64,000 bases of DNA from an uncultured bacterium (GTDB taxonomy: Bacteria > Bacillota > Clostridia > Lachnospirales > Lachnospiraceae): positions 1 to 64,000 of the forward strand of contig CANPIC010000010.1 of the NCBI GenBank assembly GCA_947574055.1. Reading direction: 5' to 3'. Both the position numbers and the translations under genes were made by a program. This document shows positions 1 to 9,227 of this stretch, piece by piece (the first letter of the stretch is position 1; each line of letters begins with the position of its first letter). The notes beneath the pieces are model-generated. The model made no database searches. It had not been told where the DNA came from and worked only from the letters and a program-made list of their open reading frames with translations.

Positions 1-60
1 ATGAGTCAAACCTGCCCCTGTTTTGGTCTATCTATTAACCGACAGCCCCTTTTTGTATAT

Positions 61-83
61 CTTCTGGACACCGTGACCAGAAG
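61..83. other. oriT-like palindrome, copy 1
   Basis: This is a nearly perfect 23-bp palindrome. Arms CTTCTGG and CCAGAAG flank a CAC/GTG core, and a run TGCCCCCC follows directly. It lies about 170 bases upstream of a truncated mobC gene, where the origin of transfer of MobC-type mobilizable and Tn1549-like elements would be expected. A second copy with two mismatches lies at 3560-3582 in opposite orientation. The palindrome is seen directly; the oriT role is inferred from position. Confidence 0.45.
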
Positions 84-254
84 TGCCCCCCATTTTCCCC
101 GCTTCGTCCACGGCTGATATGTTGAAAATTAGCAATCTCAAAGCCTTGCCCCGCAAGGGTTTCCAGCTCCGGTTTTGTGGGGGCTGGTATAGTATCATTC
201 CCCACCCCCGATTTATCGAAATACTGTCAACATCTGAATTTATGGGAGGTATCT

Positions 255-536
255 ATGAACGGTCAAAATTCAATGCCTTACAGCCCTGAAAACCAGTCAA
301 CGCTGGTCGCCGGGAAAAAGCGTATTCGGAGTACGTCCGTCTGTGTCTGGCTGTCCCCGGATGAACAGGCAAAAATCCGGGAGCGCATGGCAGACGTGGG
401 TATTCGCAACCTTTCAGCATATATGAGAAAAATGGCTCTCAACGGCTATGTGCTCCATGTTGACCTTGCGCCAGTCAAAGAGATCGTTTCCCTGCAAAGG
501 CGGTGTGCAAATAATCTCAATCAAATTGCCGTTTAG
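255..536 (+). pseudogene. mobC: Truncated MobC-like relaxosome protein
   Basis: The 93-residue product resembles plasmid mobilization protein MobC, which helps the relaxase open DNA at oriT. The conserved core is visible: a basic N-terminus, a ribbon-helix-helix-like stretch (LSPDEQAKIRERM), then RNLSAYMRKMALNGY, and a C-terminal RCANNLNQIA motif. The family normally continues for a few dozen residues after that motif, but here a stop follows two residues later, so the tail is missing. The start at 255 is chosen because GGGAGGT sits just upstream. No relaxase follows; unrelated sequence and a regulator do. Together with the recombinase remnant near 4 kb this marks a degraded conjugative or mobilizable element. 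Confidence 0.7.
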
Positions 537-629
537 TGCCACCCCAGAAACTGCACCAAAACCGGGGACGGTACTTTTTTGGTGCTCTTTGCGGCAGTCT
601 CTATAATAATGGTATTTTATAGCAGTATT

Positions 630-1184
630 TTACTTCGTATTATGCTGCTCTGGAGAAATAATCACTCCGATTGTCCGCAATTTCCGACCAGGAGCAGGCT
701 TATTATTTTGGAGCGGGGTCAAAGTTTTTGAAATGGCGGCAACGGTATTTTCCAGTTCTTCATCTGTGAGATAAACATAGGACAGCGAAAAGCCTGATTT
801 GTCATTTTTAATATCAATACCTGGAGCATCACAATAAGTCTGGAATTGTTTCGCAAAGGTCAAAATGTACTGCAAAAACATCTGCATATACATTTTTCCT
901 GAGTTCTCACCAATCATCGTATTGGTGTCATTCAGATCAAAGGTCGCAGCATACGTCTTTTCAACGGTTCCTCTAATCTGCGTTTCACTTACCACTTTGA
1001 GAACTCCATCTTCGGTCATACGCTTTAAGTTTCGATATAGTGTGGTTTGAGGAATATCCATACACTTTTCAGCGAGTAGTTTTGCAGTTGTCTCCCCGCT
1101 TTTCAGTATCTCGATCAGCATCCGGCACTTGATTGGATTTGAAACACATTCCATAATTTTAAGATTCAGATGTTGCTTATCCAT
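630..1184 (-). CDS. Winged-helix (ArsR/PadR-like) transcriptional regulator
   Basis: A 184-residue DNA-binding regulator. The N-terminal 75 residues read as a winged helix-turn-helix: a helix containing NPIKCRMLIEIL, then TTAKLLAEKCMDIPQTTLYRNLKRM as recognition segment, then a wing ending VLKVV. The C-terminal 100 residues, rich in aromatics and ending in PGRKLRTIGVII, probably form an effector or dimerisation domain. The start at 1184 follows GGAAAGGAG; a longer start at 1238 has no ribosome site. It diverges from the three-gene ABC transporter operon and shares with it a symmetric pair of promoters, so it probably controls that operon and itself. The ligand is unknown. Confidence 0.8.
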   Translation of the reverse strand: MDKQHLNLKIMECVSNPIKCRMLIEILKSGETTAKLLAEKCMDIPQTTLYRNLKRMTEDGVLKVVSETQIRGTVEKTYAATFDLNDTNTMIGENSGKMYMQMFLQYILTFAKQFQTYCDAPGIDIKNDKSGFSLSYVYLTDEELENTVAAISKTLTPLQNNKPAPGRKLRTIGVIISPEQHNTK

Positions 1185-1208
1185 GAAGAACACGCTCCTT
1201 TCCCTGGA

Positions 1209-1284
1209 AATATTACCATGATGAAAATAAAAAGTCAATCACCTGCTCAAATCCCTTGATTTTACATTTCCGTTATGGTAATAT
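1209..1284. promoter_or_regulatory. Divergent promoters with a shared inverted element
   Basis: Two face-to-face sigma-A promoters are visible. Rightward: TTGATT (1256-1261), 17-bp spacer, TAATAT (1279-1284), driving the ABC operon. Leftward: TTGACT (complement of 1233-1238), 17-bp spacer, TAATAT (complement of 1210-1215), driving the regulator. Each -10 lies inside the same ten-base element ATGGTAATAT, present as an inverted pair at 1210-1219 and 1275-1284. An element placed identically over both -10 boxes is a good candidate operator for the adjacent winged-helix protein, allowing joint repression. Confidence 0.65.
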
Positions 1285-1365
1285 AACCGACAAGGAAATA
1301 TAAAGAAGGTTCCTTTTGGATATGCAAGTATCCACAATCAAATCATTTATGGGAGGTATTTACAA

Positions 1366-1569
1366 ATGGATGCTTTATTGGAAATACTGCCGCTGCTCAT
1401 TCCAGTTTTAGTGCTGGATGCTGTTCTTGCTGTGGTTGCGGCGCTTCATGTGTTGCGGCATCCGCATTATCGGTTTGGCAGCAAGGTGTTTTGGCTGGTC
1501 GTGGTTGTTGTGTTCCTACTCATGGGCCCGATCACTTACTTTGTTATTGGGAGGGGCGAAGAACAATGA
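1366..1569 (+). CDS. YxlE-like PLDc_N small membrane protein
   Basis: A 67-residue protein with two hydrophobic helices (about residues 4-27 and 40-62), separated by a basic loop containing RHPHYRFGSKVFW. This is the phospholipase-D N-terminal-like (PLDc_N) pattern of Bacillus YxlE, with no catalytic HKD motif. YxlE-type proteins sit next to YxlF/YxlG ABC exporters, as here. It has a GGGAGG site just upstream, and its stop codon overlaps the start of the ATPase gene (ATGA), implying translational coupling. It probably assists or tunes the transporter in the membrane; the exact role is unknown in the family. Confidence 0.75.
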   Translation: MDALLEILPLLIPVLVLDAVLAVVAALHVLRHPHYRFGSKVFWLVVVVVFLLMGPITYFVIGRGEEQ

Positions 1570-2483
1570 ATGCATTGACAATACAAGGCTTGTCAAAAGC
1601 TTTCGGCGGACAGAAGATCATTGACAATTTGAATATGGCCGTACCGGAGGGAAGTGTTTTCGGTTTCATCGGCCAAAACGGAGCCGGAAAAACAACGACC
1701 ATGAAAATGGTACTCGGTTTGCTGCGGCCCGATCAAGGTGAGATTACTGTCTGTAATGAGACTGTTCACTTTGGGCAGACGAAAACAAATCAGTATATCG
1801 GCTATTTGCCGGATGTCCCGGAGTTTTACGATTACATGACCCCGATCAAATACCTTGCGTTATGTGGAGAGATCATTGGACTGTCAAAGGTGGAAACATA
1901 TCAAAGGGGTGAGGAACTTCTTTCTCTGGTGGGACTGGGAAACGTCAAAAAGACGATTGGTGGCTTTTCGCGTGGTATGAAACAGCGGCTTGGAATCGCA
2001 CAGGCTTTACTCACCCGGCCCAAGCTGTTGATTTGTGACGAGCCCACCAGCGCCCTTGACCCAGTGGGCAGAAAAGAAATTCTGGATATTCTTCGCAAAA
2101 TCAGTGGCACAACAACGGTCTTGTTTTCCACACACATTTTGTCTGATGTGGAGCGAATCTGCGACCATGCAGCCCTGCTCAACCAGGGAAAGATCGTTGT
2201 CGGGGGAACGCTTTCGGAAATAAAAGCCCTTCATGGTCACGAAAGTCTACTTCTGGAATTTTCTGGGGATGATGCCTTGCATACCTTCAAAAGTCAGGAG
2301 GCAATACAGCCCTTGCTGAACACGGCGGAAGAAAAAGGGAAAGAAATCATATTACACAGTCAGGAGATGGAAAAAGTTCAGCATACGGTATTCCGCATTT
2401 TGGCGGAGACGGCACTTTGCCCCATCAAAATTGAGATTATGGAGCCGTCTCTTGAGAGCCTGTTTTTGGAGGTGATACAATGA
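1566..2483 (+). CDS. ABC transporter ATP-binding protein (YxlF-like)
   Basis: A 305-residue ATPase subunit of a drug- or peptide-type ABC-2 exporter. Walker A is GQNGAGKTT near residue 36, the signature is GGFSRGMKQRL, and Walker B is LLICDEPTSALDPVGR with the H-loop STHILSDVERI. A C-terminal extension of about 85 residues after the NTPase core is typical of the bacitracin/lantibiotic self-protection branch (BcrA/YxlF). The start at 1566 overlaps the stop of the preceding gene by four bases, and the gene's own end overlaps the permease start the same way. All three are one operon. The substrate cannot be read from sequence. Confidence 0.9.
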   Translation: MNALTIQGLSKAFGGQKIIDNLNMAVPEGSVFGFIGQNGAGKTTTMKMVLGLLRPDQGEITVCNETVHFGQTKTNQYIGYLPDVPEFYDYMTPIKYLALCGEIIGLSKVETYQRGEELLSLVGLGNVKKTIGGFSRGMKQRLGIAQALLTRPKLLICDEPTSALDPVGRKEILDILRKISGTTTVLFSTHILSDVERICDHAALLNQGKIVVGGTLSEIKALHGHESLLLEFSGDDALHTFKSQEAIQPLLNTAEEKGKEIILHSQEMEKVQHTVFRILAETALCPIKIEIMEPSLESLFLEVIQ

Positions 2484-3238
2484 ACGGCTATGTTGCCTTT
2501 TTGAAGAAGGAACTAACTGAGAACATAAAAAACTACCGCTTTCTTATCCTGTTCGCTGTCTTTCTGATTTTTGGGCTGACCAGTCCTTTCCTTGCCAAGT
2601 TTATGCCGGAGATCCTCTCTGCGGTGGCGGCGGATATGCAGATGGGGTCGGCCCCTGTTGCTTTGGATGCGTGGGAGCAGTTTTATAAGAACATCTCCGG
2701 CGTTGGGTTCAGCGCGTTTATTATCCTGTTTGGCAGTTGTATGTCTGGTGAATATTCCAAGGGGACTTTGGTACTGCTGGTAACAAAGGGCCTGCCCCGC
2801 TCGGCGGTTATCTTCGCAAAATATACTGTGGCGGCAATTCTTATGACCGTCTGCTACTGGACCGGATTCCTTGCGACCTACTGCTACACAGCTTATTTAT
2901 GGCCGGGTACAATGCTTTCCAATGTCTTTACTGCCGCGTTTTATCTGTGGCTGATCGGTTTTCTGTACCTGAGTATTCTGCTCCTTGGCTGTGTTGTTTT
3001 CAAGCAGACTTTCACCAGTATCCTTTTTACCGGCGGTATCGTGGCGATCATATCCCTGCTGGGGATTGTCGAACCGCTGGCTAAATTCAATCCGTTCCTT
3101 TTGACCTCAAAGAACGTGGAGCTGATCTCCGGCATAACTTCTGTATCGGAATTTTTAATGCCAACCATCATTTCTATTGCTATTACAATCATAGACCTTT
3201 GGATTGCAACGATACTTTTTGACGGGAAACAGCTTTGA
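2480..3238 (+). CDS. ABC-2 type permease (YxlG-like)
   Basis: A 252-residue integral membrane protein with about six hydrophobic segments and a large extracytoplasmic loop after the first helix (about residues 40-75). This is the ABC-2 permease layout that pairs with the upstream ATPase. The motif MSGEYSKGTLVLLVTKGLPRS after helix 2 is the usual coupling region of NatB/YxlG permeases. The start overlaps the ATPase stop (ATGA). A terminator follows at 3297. The system probably exports a toxic peptide, drug or lipid-linked compound, inferred only from the family. Confidence 0.88.
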   Translation: MNGYVAFLKKELTENIKNYRFLILFAVFLIFGLTSPFLAKFMPEILSAVAADMQMGSAPVALDAWEQFYKNISGVGFSAFIILFGSCMSGEYSKGTLVLLVTKGLPRSAVIFAKYTVAAILMTVCYWTGFLATYCYTAYLWPGTMLSNVFTAAFYLWLIGFLYLSILLLGCVVFKQTFTSILFTGGIVAIISLLGIVEPLAKFNPFLLTSKNVELISGITSVSEFLMPTIISIAITIIDLWIATILFDGKQL

Positions 3239-3296
3239 TCAAAAAAATAAATTTGATTTCAAAAAACCCTGATAAAAACAAAATACAAGCAGCCCT

Positions 3297-3340
3297 GCGG
3301 CGGTTTTGAAATAACAAATTTCAGACCGCCGCTTTCTTTT
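3297..3340 (+). terminator. Rho-independent terminator of the ABC operon
   Basis: A GC-rich stem GCGGCGGT (3297-3304) pairs with ACCGCCGC (3325-3332), extended by inner TTTGAAAT/ATTTCA pairing, and is followed by TTTCTTTT. It lies 58 bases after the permease stop. From 3341 to about 3559 I see no gene; that stretch looks like non-coding debris of the mobile element. Confidence 0.8.
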
Positions 3341-3559
3341 GAAAATACGGAAAACGGAGGGTGTGTTAAAGTTGCCCATTTTTAAGGACACGGCGGTGTC
3401 CGGGAGGTATCGCCATGTTCTTTTCTCGTAGTCTGTTGTCAAAAAAAGCCCGCCCCCTCTGATGGGAAACCTTGACCGCAACTGCGAAAATTGTAATATC
3501 CTGTCGCCCCGACACGTCCGTATGGCCTTGCTCTGTGTGGACGTTTTTATATCTCCTCA

Positions 3560-3582
3560 CTTCTGGTCACAGTATCCAGAAG
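3560..3582. other. oriT-like palindrome, copy 2
   Basis: CTTCTGG (3560-3566) and CCAGAAG (3576-3582) flank TCACAGTAT. The 23-mer matches the reverse complement of copy 1 (61-83) at all but two positions, so the two copies are inverted relative to each other and bracket the regulator/ABC cargo. It could be a second transfer origin or a duplicated relaxase/recombinase site. Function is inferred. Confidence 0.4.
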
Positions 3583-3617
3583 TCCGGGGCAGCGCTCCCG
3601 GGTGCCGTTCTCCGCCT

Positions 3618-3661
3618 CCTCCATTTCGATCCGTCCTTTTCCGCCAACATCGAAATGGAGG
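3618..3661 (+). promoter_or_regulatory. Hairpin sequestering a Shine-Dalgarno site
   Basis: A perfect 13-bp inverted repeat pairs CCTCCATTTCGAT (3618-3630) with ATCGAAATGGAGG (3649-3661) across an 18-nt loop. The right arm contains the GGAGG ribosome site of the ORF starting at 3668. In the folded RNA that site would be buried, so translation should be low unless the stem is opened. Confidence 0.6.
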
Positions 3662-3667
3662 TTACAT

Positions 3668-4456
3668 ATGACAACTATCAAATTGAAGCGTTATTACCCC
3701 TATCTGACTGAAAATATCACCCTGGAAGTATCGGATGAAATCGCCGCCATTAACCAGCTCCCACCCGTCCAGGCCCGAACCATTACTGTTGAAAATCTGA
3801 CCCCCATTCTTGCGCCCAAGGTGCGGACAAGCGCAAACGGGAGATCGAGGCGGGACTTTCACATGAGCGGCGCGGCCCCCTATGGCTTCAAGCTGGAGCC
3901 TACCACCCTCCAGGACATCCGCACGAAAATGATGATCCCGGACCCCGCCACGGCGAATATCGCCCGCCTGATGTTTGAGATGTACGCCGAGCCGTCCACG
4001 TCGTTCGGGGATATTGCCCGGTACTTTGCTGAAAACAATATCCTGATTTACGGCAAGGAATTGAAACGGGGATTTATCTCTCAGTTGCTCCGCAACCCGA
4101 TTTACGCCCAGGCCGGCCTGGAGCCGTACAAATTTTTCAAGGGGCAGGGTGCGGTGGTGGTCAACGACGCGGCGGAGTTTGAGCAATTTGTCTATGGGGA
4201 GATGGTGAAGAAACTCTCTGAATTTCAAACCCTGACCGCCAAAGCAACGACCGTCAATCCCAAGCTGACCGCCTTGAATGTGGAGCTGGCCCAGGTGGAG
4301 GACGAAATCGAAAAACTGCTGAACACCTTGACCGGAGCCAATACGGTTCTGCTGTCCTATGCCAATGGGAGAATTGAGGAACTGGACGCAAACCGCCAAC
4401 GGCTGATAAAGGAAATCGCGGCGCTGAACGCGGAAACAATCATCTCTGTCGTTTAA
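3668..4456 (+). pseudogene. Chimeric remnant: sigma-like N-terminus joined to a serine-recombinase C-terminus
   Basis: The 262-residue ORF joins two unrelated pieces. Residues 1 to about 40 (LKRYYPYLTENITLEVSDEI) resemble the start of small sigma-70-like proteins of Firmicute conjugative elements. From about residue 70 on it matches the distal part of large serine recombinases: YGFKLEP, a Recombinase-domain stretch with TSFGDIARYFAENNI and ISQLLRNPIYAQ, then a coiled coil at about 195-255. The resolvase catalytic domain with its nucleophile serine is absent, so it cannot recombine DNA. A deletion fusing two genes of a Tn1549-like element is the simplest explanation. The start at 3668 has GGAGG upstream, inside the hairpin at 3618-3661. 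Confidence 0.7.
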
Positions 4457-4563
4457 CCATAGGAGGGAGCCCCTCATTAGCGGCGCATATCCGTCTGTTG
4501 TTCCAGTAGCCGATGAAATATCTAAAGATGAGGGGTTCCACTTCCTCCATGGCGTCTGAAACG

Positions 4564-4965
4564 TCAATGTCCCTCTATATTATCTGCAAAAGGAGCCGAT
4601 GTATTGATATAAATTATGTAATACCCATCGTCTGTTTTATTCACATAACAACTCCATCCATCAAAAACATAGTATTTGGACATACATTCCTCTATTTCAG
4701 TTTCCCGCATTTCTGTTGAAAATATGATAGAGGACAGACAATCAACATGGTTCCCAGTTCCTGATGTATTCCCTGTTTCCGAATAAACACTAATAATCTC
4801 AACATCAGAAATTTCACTTTCTAAATTCGTCCGTAGTGTATTCGTTTGTTCTTTGGTTGTAATGTGATTTATGCACATACCAAAGATTTCATATAGCACC
4901 CAGACTACTGCTAGCGCAATTGGTAAAGACAACATCACAATCCCAAATCTTTTTACCCACATCAT
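4564..4965 (-). CDS. Small membrane-anchored protein of unknown function
   Basis: A 133-residue protein I do not recognise. Residues 8-28 are a strong transmembrane helix or uncleaved signal anchor (after VKR), so the acidic remainder, with several cysteines (for example in GMCINH, HVDCLSS and GWSCYVN), would face outside. The C-terminal part looks like beta-strands (DGYYIIYINTS). It lies alone between the mobile-element remnant and the broken M16 gene, and its base composition is AT-richer than the housekeeping genes further along, so it may have arrived with the element. ATG at 4965 is the first start; the ribosome site is weak. Confidence 0.55.
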   Translation of the reverse strand: MMWVKRFGIVMLSLPIALAVVWVLYEIFGMCINHITTKEQTNTLRTNLESEISDVEIISVYSETGNTSGTGNHVDCLSSIIFSTEMRETEIEECMSKYYVFDGWSCYVNKTDDGYYIIYINTSAPFADNIEGH

Positions 4966-5185
4966 AAGCCATTTCCATAAACTTGAAGTTATAAACTCGT
5001 AGCAATATCAATTCCAATACCATATATTATACGCTATCCCATTGAAAAAGTATAGCTGGGTTTCATTCTGTGTCCTCTTTCCGGTTCAGCATCTTTATCT
5101 GGTGTTCCAGCATTTTTTCTTTATGCTCTGCCCGCACCACTACACGGAAAAGGCAGGCAGGAGCATTTGACTTTTAAAGCAAAAA

Positions 5186-5225
5186 GGAGTGCAGGTACAT
5201 CCACACAGCTATATACCCACACTCC
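5186..5225 (-). terminator. Terminator downstream of the M16 peptidase gene
   Basis: Read leftward, an arm at 5214-5225 pairs with 5186-5197 (10 of 12 positions), followed by TTTTT (complement of 5181-5185). It lies about 100 bases past the stop of the M16C peptidase remnant. Nothing else was recognised in 4966-5327. Confidence 0.65.
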
Positions 5226-5327
5226 TGCCTTATATACTTTTTTTCAAAATATCCAGGGCGTCTTCCTGGGTCAAAATCTTATCTCTGCCCAAAGGTTATG
5301 AATCTGGCTTCTTCCCGGCTGTAACCA

Positions 5328-8293
5328 TCATTCCAAAGGCATACGGTAATCATAAATCTTGTCGAAGATATCTGCCTCCGCCCGGATCAACTCGGCGTTG
5401 CCCGCAGTAACCAGGTGCTGGTTTTCCAAAAGCCTGCGTAACGTCTGCACCGCCTCTTCCTTATCATCCAGGGTCGCGGTCCTGATCTCGTCGGCAAGCC
5501 TGCGCCAGTTCGCTGTATCAAACCCGGACATATCCTGGTACATGGCAGTCATATACCTGTCCAGGTTCCCGGCGGGAGCAGTCACAGCGGAATAGGCATT
5601 TAGGATATAACCGTCCAGTTCCTCCTGGGTCAGCTCCAATGTCTCCAGCTGTTCAGCCTCTTTCTCAATGACAGCCACCGTTTCAGCTACCTTGGGATCG
5701 CTGTACGTATAGGTTACTATGAATTCCAAATCCCAGGGAGACATCAGACCCGCACTGTAGGCCAGCCCCTGGAACCGGATTTTGGGAACGATATACCGGT
5801 CGCTGAGTGCGCTTAAAAAAGGAAAGAGAGTCCCGGACAAGTTGTCAATCTGGGTGGTATCGCTGACCGAGAAAGTATAGTAATTGGCTCCCTCCACGAT
5901 CACCCCTGTCCGGTCCGCAAATTCCGGCAGTTTATAGTCTGCCTCTGCACCGGGCAGCGATGGGAGATTTTTCAGCATCTGACGGGAAATGTCCGAAATC
6001 TGCCCCACCTGTCCCTGGGGGGGCCACATTCATCACCACCATCCGGTCTCTGTGCAGGATGCTCTTTTGAACCGAACGAAGTTTTTCCCCAATCTCTTTC
6101 GCGGCATCCGGATCGGAATCCAGCCGTGTACGCAGTTCCTTCGCAAACTCATAAAACCGCTGGCCGTTTAAGTATTCCCGATACCGGTTGTCCCGATCAA
6201 GTCCGGCATAGGCAATCATAGAATCCAGGACATAGGGGTCGTTTCTGGACCAGTCTAAAGAAGGCAGGTATTTATCCAGAACCCTGATAAGCTCATCTTT
6301 GTCCTCCAGGTTAAGCCCTTCCATAATCTCCAGGAGAAATCCAAGGCTTGTCTCGTAGTCCTCCGTCATACAATTCCACTGGACACCAAACATGGGGTAC
6401 TGCCTCTCCCCATCTTCCGGGTACGCGACATCAATGTCCAGGCCATGGAGATACTGCTTCATCAGGTTATCCTTCTGCGCCTTGGTGTAATTTTCCGTTG
6501 CCAGTTCTTCCAGCAGAATGCTGTAAAGACCGATATAGTGCAGATCCTCCTGGGACACGGCGCTGGTATCGAAGAAGAGCTGGTGACAACTGATCTGCTC
6601 CGTCTGGGCGGCAGCAGTATAATAGAGCGCCCCGTCGTCCTCCTCCTTGTGAAATTCCGGCTGGGCCTCCAGAGAGGGAAGATCAGCCACCGAAATAACA
6701 AAATCATTGTTGGACTGTTCTGACGCGTTCCACTCATCAAATGCCAGAGTGTCCTTTACCATCTGTTCCAGTTCCTCAGGCGTCATGGCGGCCTTCATCT
6801 CGGCCAGATACGCCTCCTGCTCCGCCACCAGTTGTTCCGCCAGCCCCGACTTGGGGACCGTGGTAACCATAGCGCTGCGGGGGGCATTTTTAAGGGATTG
6901 CGCCAGCTTTCGGATTAATTCCTGATCGGTATCCTTTTCCACAGCCCGGAAAACGGCCTCCGTTTGGGGCAGCAGATCCATCTCTCCGGACTGTACCCAT
7001 TTCATGCAGATAACAGGGAAGATCTCCTCAATAATAACAGAGGTATTTTCCATCATGGTGTAATCGTCTAATGCCTTGGATTTCAGCACTGTGTCCACCA
7101 GCTCATCATCCAACCCGTTTTGAGCCACATCCGCCAGAGTCTTTTCTACCACGGCCTTAAAGGGCGCGGCGTCCTCCGGATTGGCATAATCCATTCCAAA
7201 TATAAAAAACGGTTTTGCCGTATCCATGGAAATAGACGCAAAAGCCGGAGCGGTCACCGGGTCATCATAGGCGCTTAAATCGGTGCCCCGCTTTTCGGTT
7301 TTGGATAAATATTCCCTGTCCATAAATTCCAAAAAGACGCGGTAATCCAAATCCCCGTAGAGAAGAAGCAGGGCGTTGTCAAAACGGTAGCACCGCTCAT
7401 GGGTTTCGGCCACATGTTCAAAGGTCAGATCCCGGTAGTTGGCATGGGCCCGTCCGATATAATTCGCGGCATATTCCCCGGGATAAAGCCCCTGCAGAAT
7501 GTTGCGCCCTCCTTCCATACCGACGGAGGTCATATATCCCATATCCTCGCTGAACACAGTCCCGCCCATGGATATGGGATCGTCCACATCATAGAGCATA
7601 TAGCGCAGTGCCTCCCGTTTGAAGATCTGCGGATCGCGAAGCAGACCTGGGCTTACCATGCAGCTTAAATAGACATCCGCCCCAAGAAGAAGCTGCTCCT
7701 CGCTCTGGCTGCCAAAGGGAAACATGGTAAAGTTGTTGTAAGTAGAAGCGTTGACATAGGTATTGTAGGTCTTGCCCACCATGTCAAAAAACAGATTATT
7801 GCTGGGATACTTTTGGGAAGATGATAGAATGGCATGCTCAAAAATATGATTGGAGTCCGTCTCATCCACAAGGGGCGTCCGGTAGGCAACGCTAAATGCC
7901 CGGTTGGTATCGTCATTTTTGATATAGCAAAGCTGGGCCCCGCTGTATTCATGCTCAAAACTGAGAATCTCCGCGTTCAGCGGACCATAGGACTCCACAC
8001 TTTTCAAAGTAAAACCTGAGATCTCCTCCCCCCCCCACGGCTGGAAAGGCGTCTTCATCGTTCTCGACCCCGCCGGATGGGGATACGCCCGCGGCAGCCT
8101 GATTATGCGCGTCAACGTCCGTTGACTGGGCGTCGCCGGATTCTGTCGCAGGCGGAGCCAGCGCATAGCTGCAGGCGGTAACCTGCAAGAACATGGCTGT
8201 CATCAGGAAAAAGGCAATCCATCGTTTTTTCTTTTTTTTCATCCCTCTTTTCCAAGACACGGATAAATTGTTAAATTCTATTGGTTTCTTCAT
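5328..8293 (-). pseudogene. M16C zinc peptidase lipoprotein, broken by two homopolymer frameshifts
   Basis: Pieced together, this encodes a roughly 985-residue insulinase-family (M16C, presequence-protease-like) peptidase. A lipoprotein signal at the N-terminus (KKKKRWIAFF then LQVTAC, lipobox cysteine) would anchor it outside the membrane. The zinc motif HIFEH is present in the middle frame. Reading is interrupted twice: at a run of nine C (8028-8036), where DEDAFPAV should continue into EEISGFTLKS, and at a run of seven G (6017-6023), where MVVMNVAP should continue into GQVGQISDISRQ. All three frames otherwise look intact and family-like. The start at 8293 is chosen from AGGAGG upstream. 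The breaks could be sequencing errors, decay, or switchable tracts. Confidence 0.75.
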
Positions 8294-8414
8294 TTTCTTC
8301 CTCCTCTCGCGCAAAGGAGCGTTGCGTTTTGTATCCCGCCTGATTGTGCCGGAATCCCCATTGGCTGTTTTTTATCATTATAGCAAACCAAGCGCAACAA
8401 AACCGCAACATATG

Positions 8415-9212
8415 TTATTGCCTTTTCCTATCCCCAAAGCCAAGCTCAGCATTGCGGATCTCCGCCCAGCTGTAGGCAGGCAGATAGTCGCTCTGATACA
8501 GATTCACCGCTTTTGCATCCCCCTCCAGAAACCGGTAGAAATCACAGTCAAAAGTTTCCGGCACAACGGCATAGCTGTTCCTTTCTTTTCGCAGGATTTC
8601 CTCGGCACCCGCTTTTTTCAGCGCCTTGACCAGTTCATGGAGGAGGGTTCGGAAATAAGATCTGCCGGAGGGCGTATCCCCGGCATCCTCAAACAGGGCT
8701 GCGCAGGCTTCCCTGGTTGTCACCGACAGCCCCCGGCGGTCTACCAGATATGCCAGCAGTTCTTTTGCCTTTTTGCGTTCAAACCGGACCAGCTCCCCGT
8801 CCACAAAAAGGTCGAAGCCGCCAAACGTCTTAACCTGAATGCGGCTTTTTAAACCCGACACGCCGTAAAGAAAGGTCAGCTCCCTCTCCACATCTTCCCT
8901 TTCTGCCGGCTTCAGCAGATAACCGGTGGCGTGCATGGCAAACGCGTCCACCGCATACCGGGAAAAACCTGTGACAAAAATAATATGGACGTCCGGTTTG
9001 ATCTTCTTTAGCCGGACGCCCAATTCCAGACCAGTCATTTTGCCCATCTGGATATCCAGAAACGCCACATCCGGCGGCTTACTTCCTGCCGCCTCCAGAG
9101 CGTCCTCTGGCCATTGAAACGATAAAATCTCCGCATCGGGCCTGACCTCGCCCAGTACGGATACCAACCCCCTCAGCATGATCGGTTCATCATCCACCGC
9201 AAAAAATCTCAT
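8415..9212 (-). CDS. Response regulator with SARP-type winged helix
   Basis: A 265-residue two-component regulator. Residues 1-115 are a receiver domain with the acidic pair in AVDDEP, the phospho-acceptor in VAFLDIQMG, and the lysine in LLKPAE. Residues about 128-200 are a winged helix of the OmpR/SARP kind (VKTFGGFDLFVDGE, ERKKAKELLAYLVDRRG), followed by the start of a BTAD-like helical region. This combination is common in Firmicutes. It is followed on the same strand, 15 bases upstream, by a LytS/YesM-like kinase gene, its likely partner. The M16 peptidase gene lies downstream and could be a target, but no operator is evident. Confidence 0.85.
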   Translation of the reverse strand: MRFFAVDDEPIMLRGLVSVLGEVRPDAEILSFQWPEDALEAAGSKPPDVAFLDIQMGKMTGLELGVRLKKIKPDVHIIFVTGFSRYAVDAFAMHATGYLLKPAEREDVERELTFLYGVSGLKSRIQVKTFGGFDLFVDGELVRFERKKAKELLAYLVDRRGLSVTTREACAALFEDAGDTPSGRSYFRTLLHELVKALKKAGAEEILRKERNSYAVVPETFDCDFYRFLEGDAKAVNLYQSDYLPAYSWAEIRNAELGFGDRKRQ

Positions 9213-9227
9213 ACTCCCAATTCCTTT

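Noticed and set aside
3662-4567. 301-codon minus-strand frame
   Set aside because: It lies opposite the recombinase remnant, has no ribosome site, and its composition is that of an antisense shadow.
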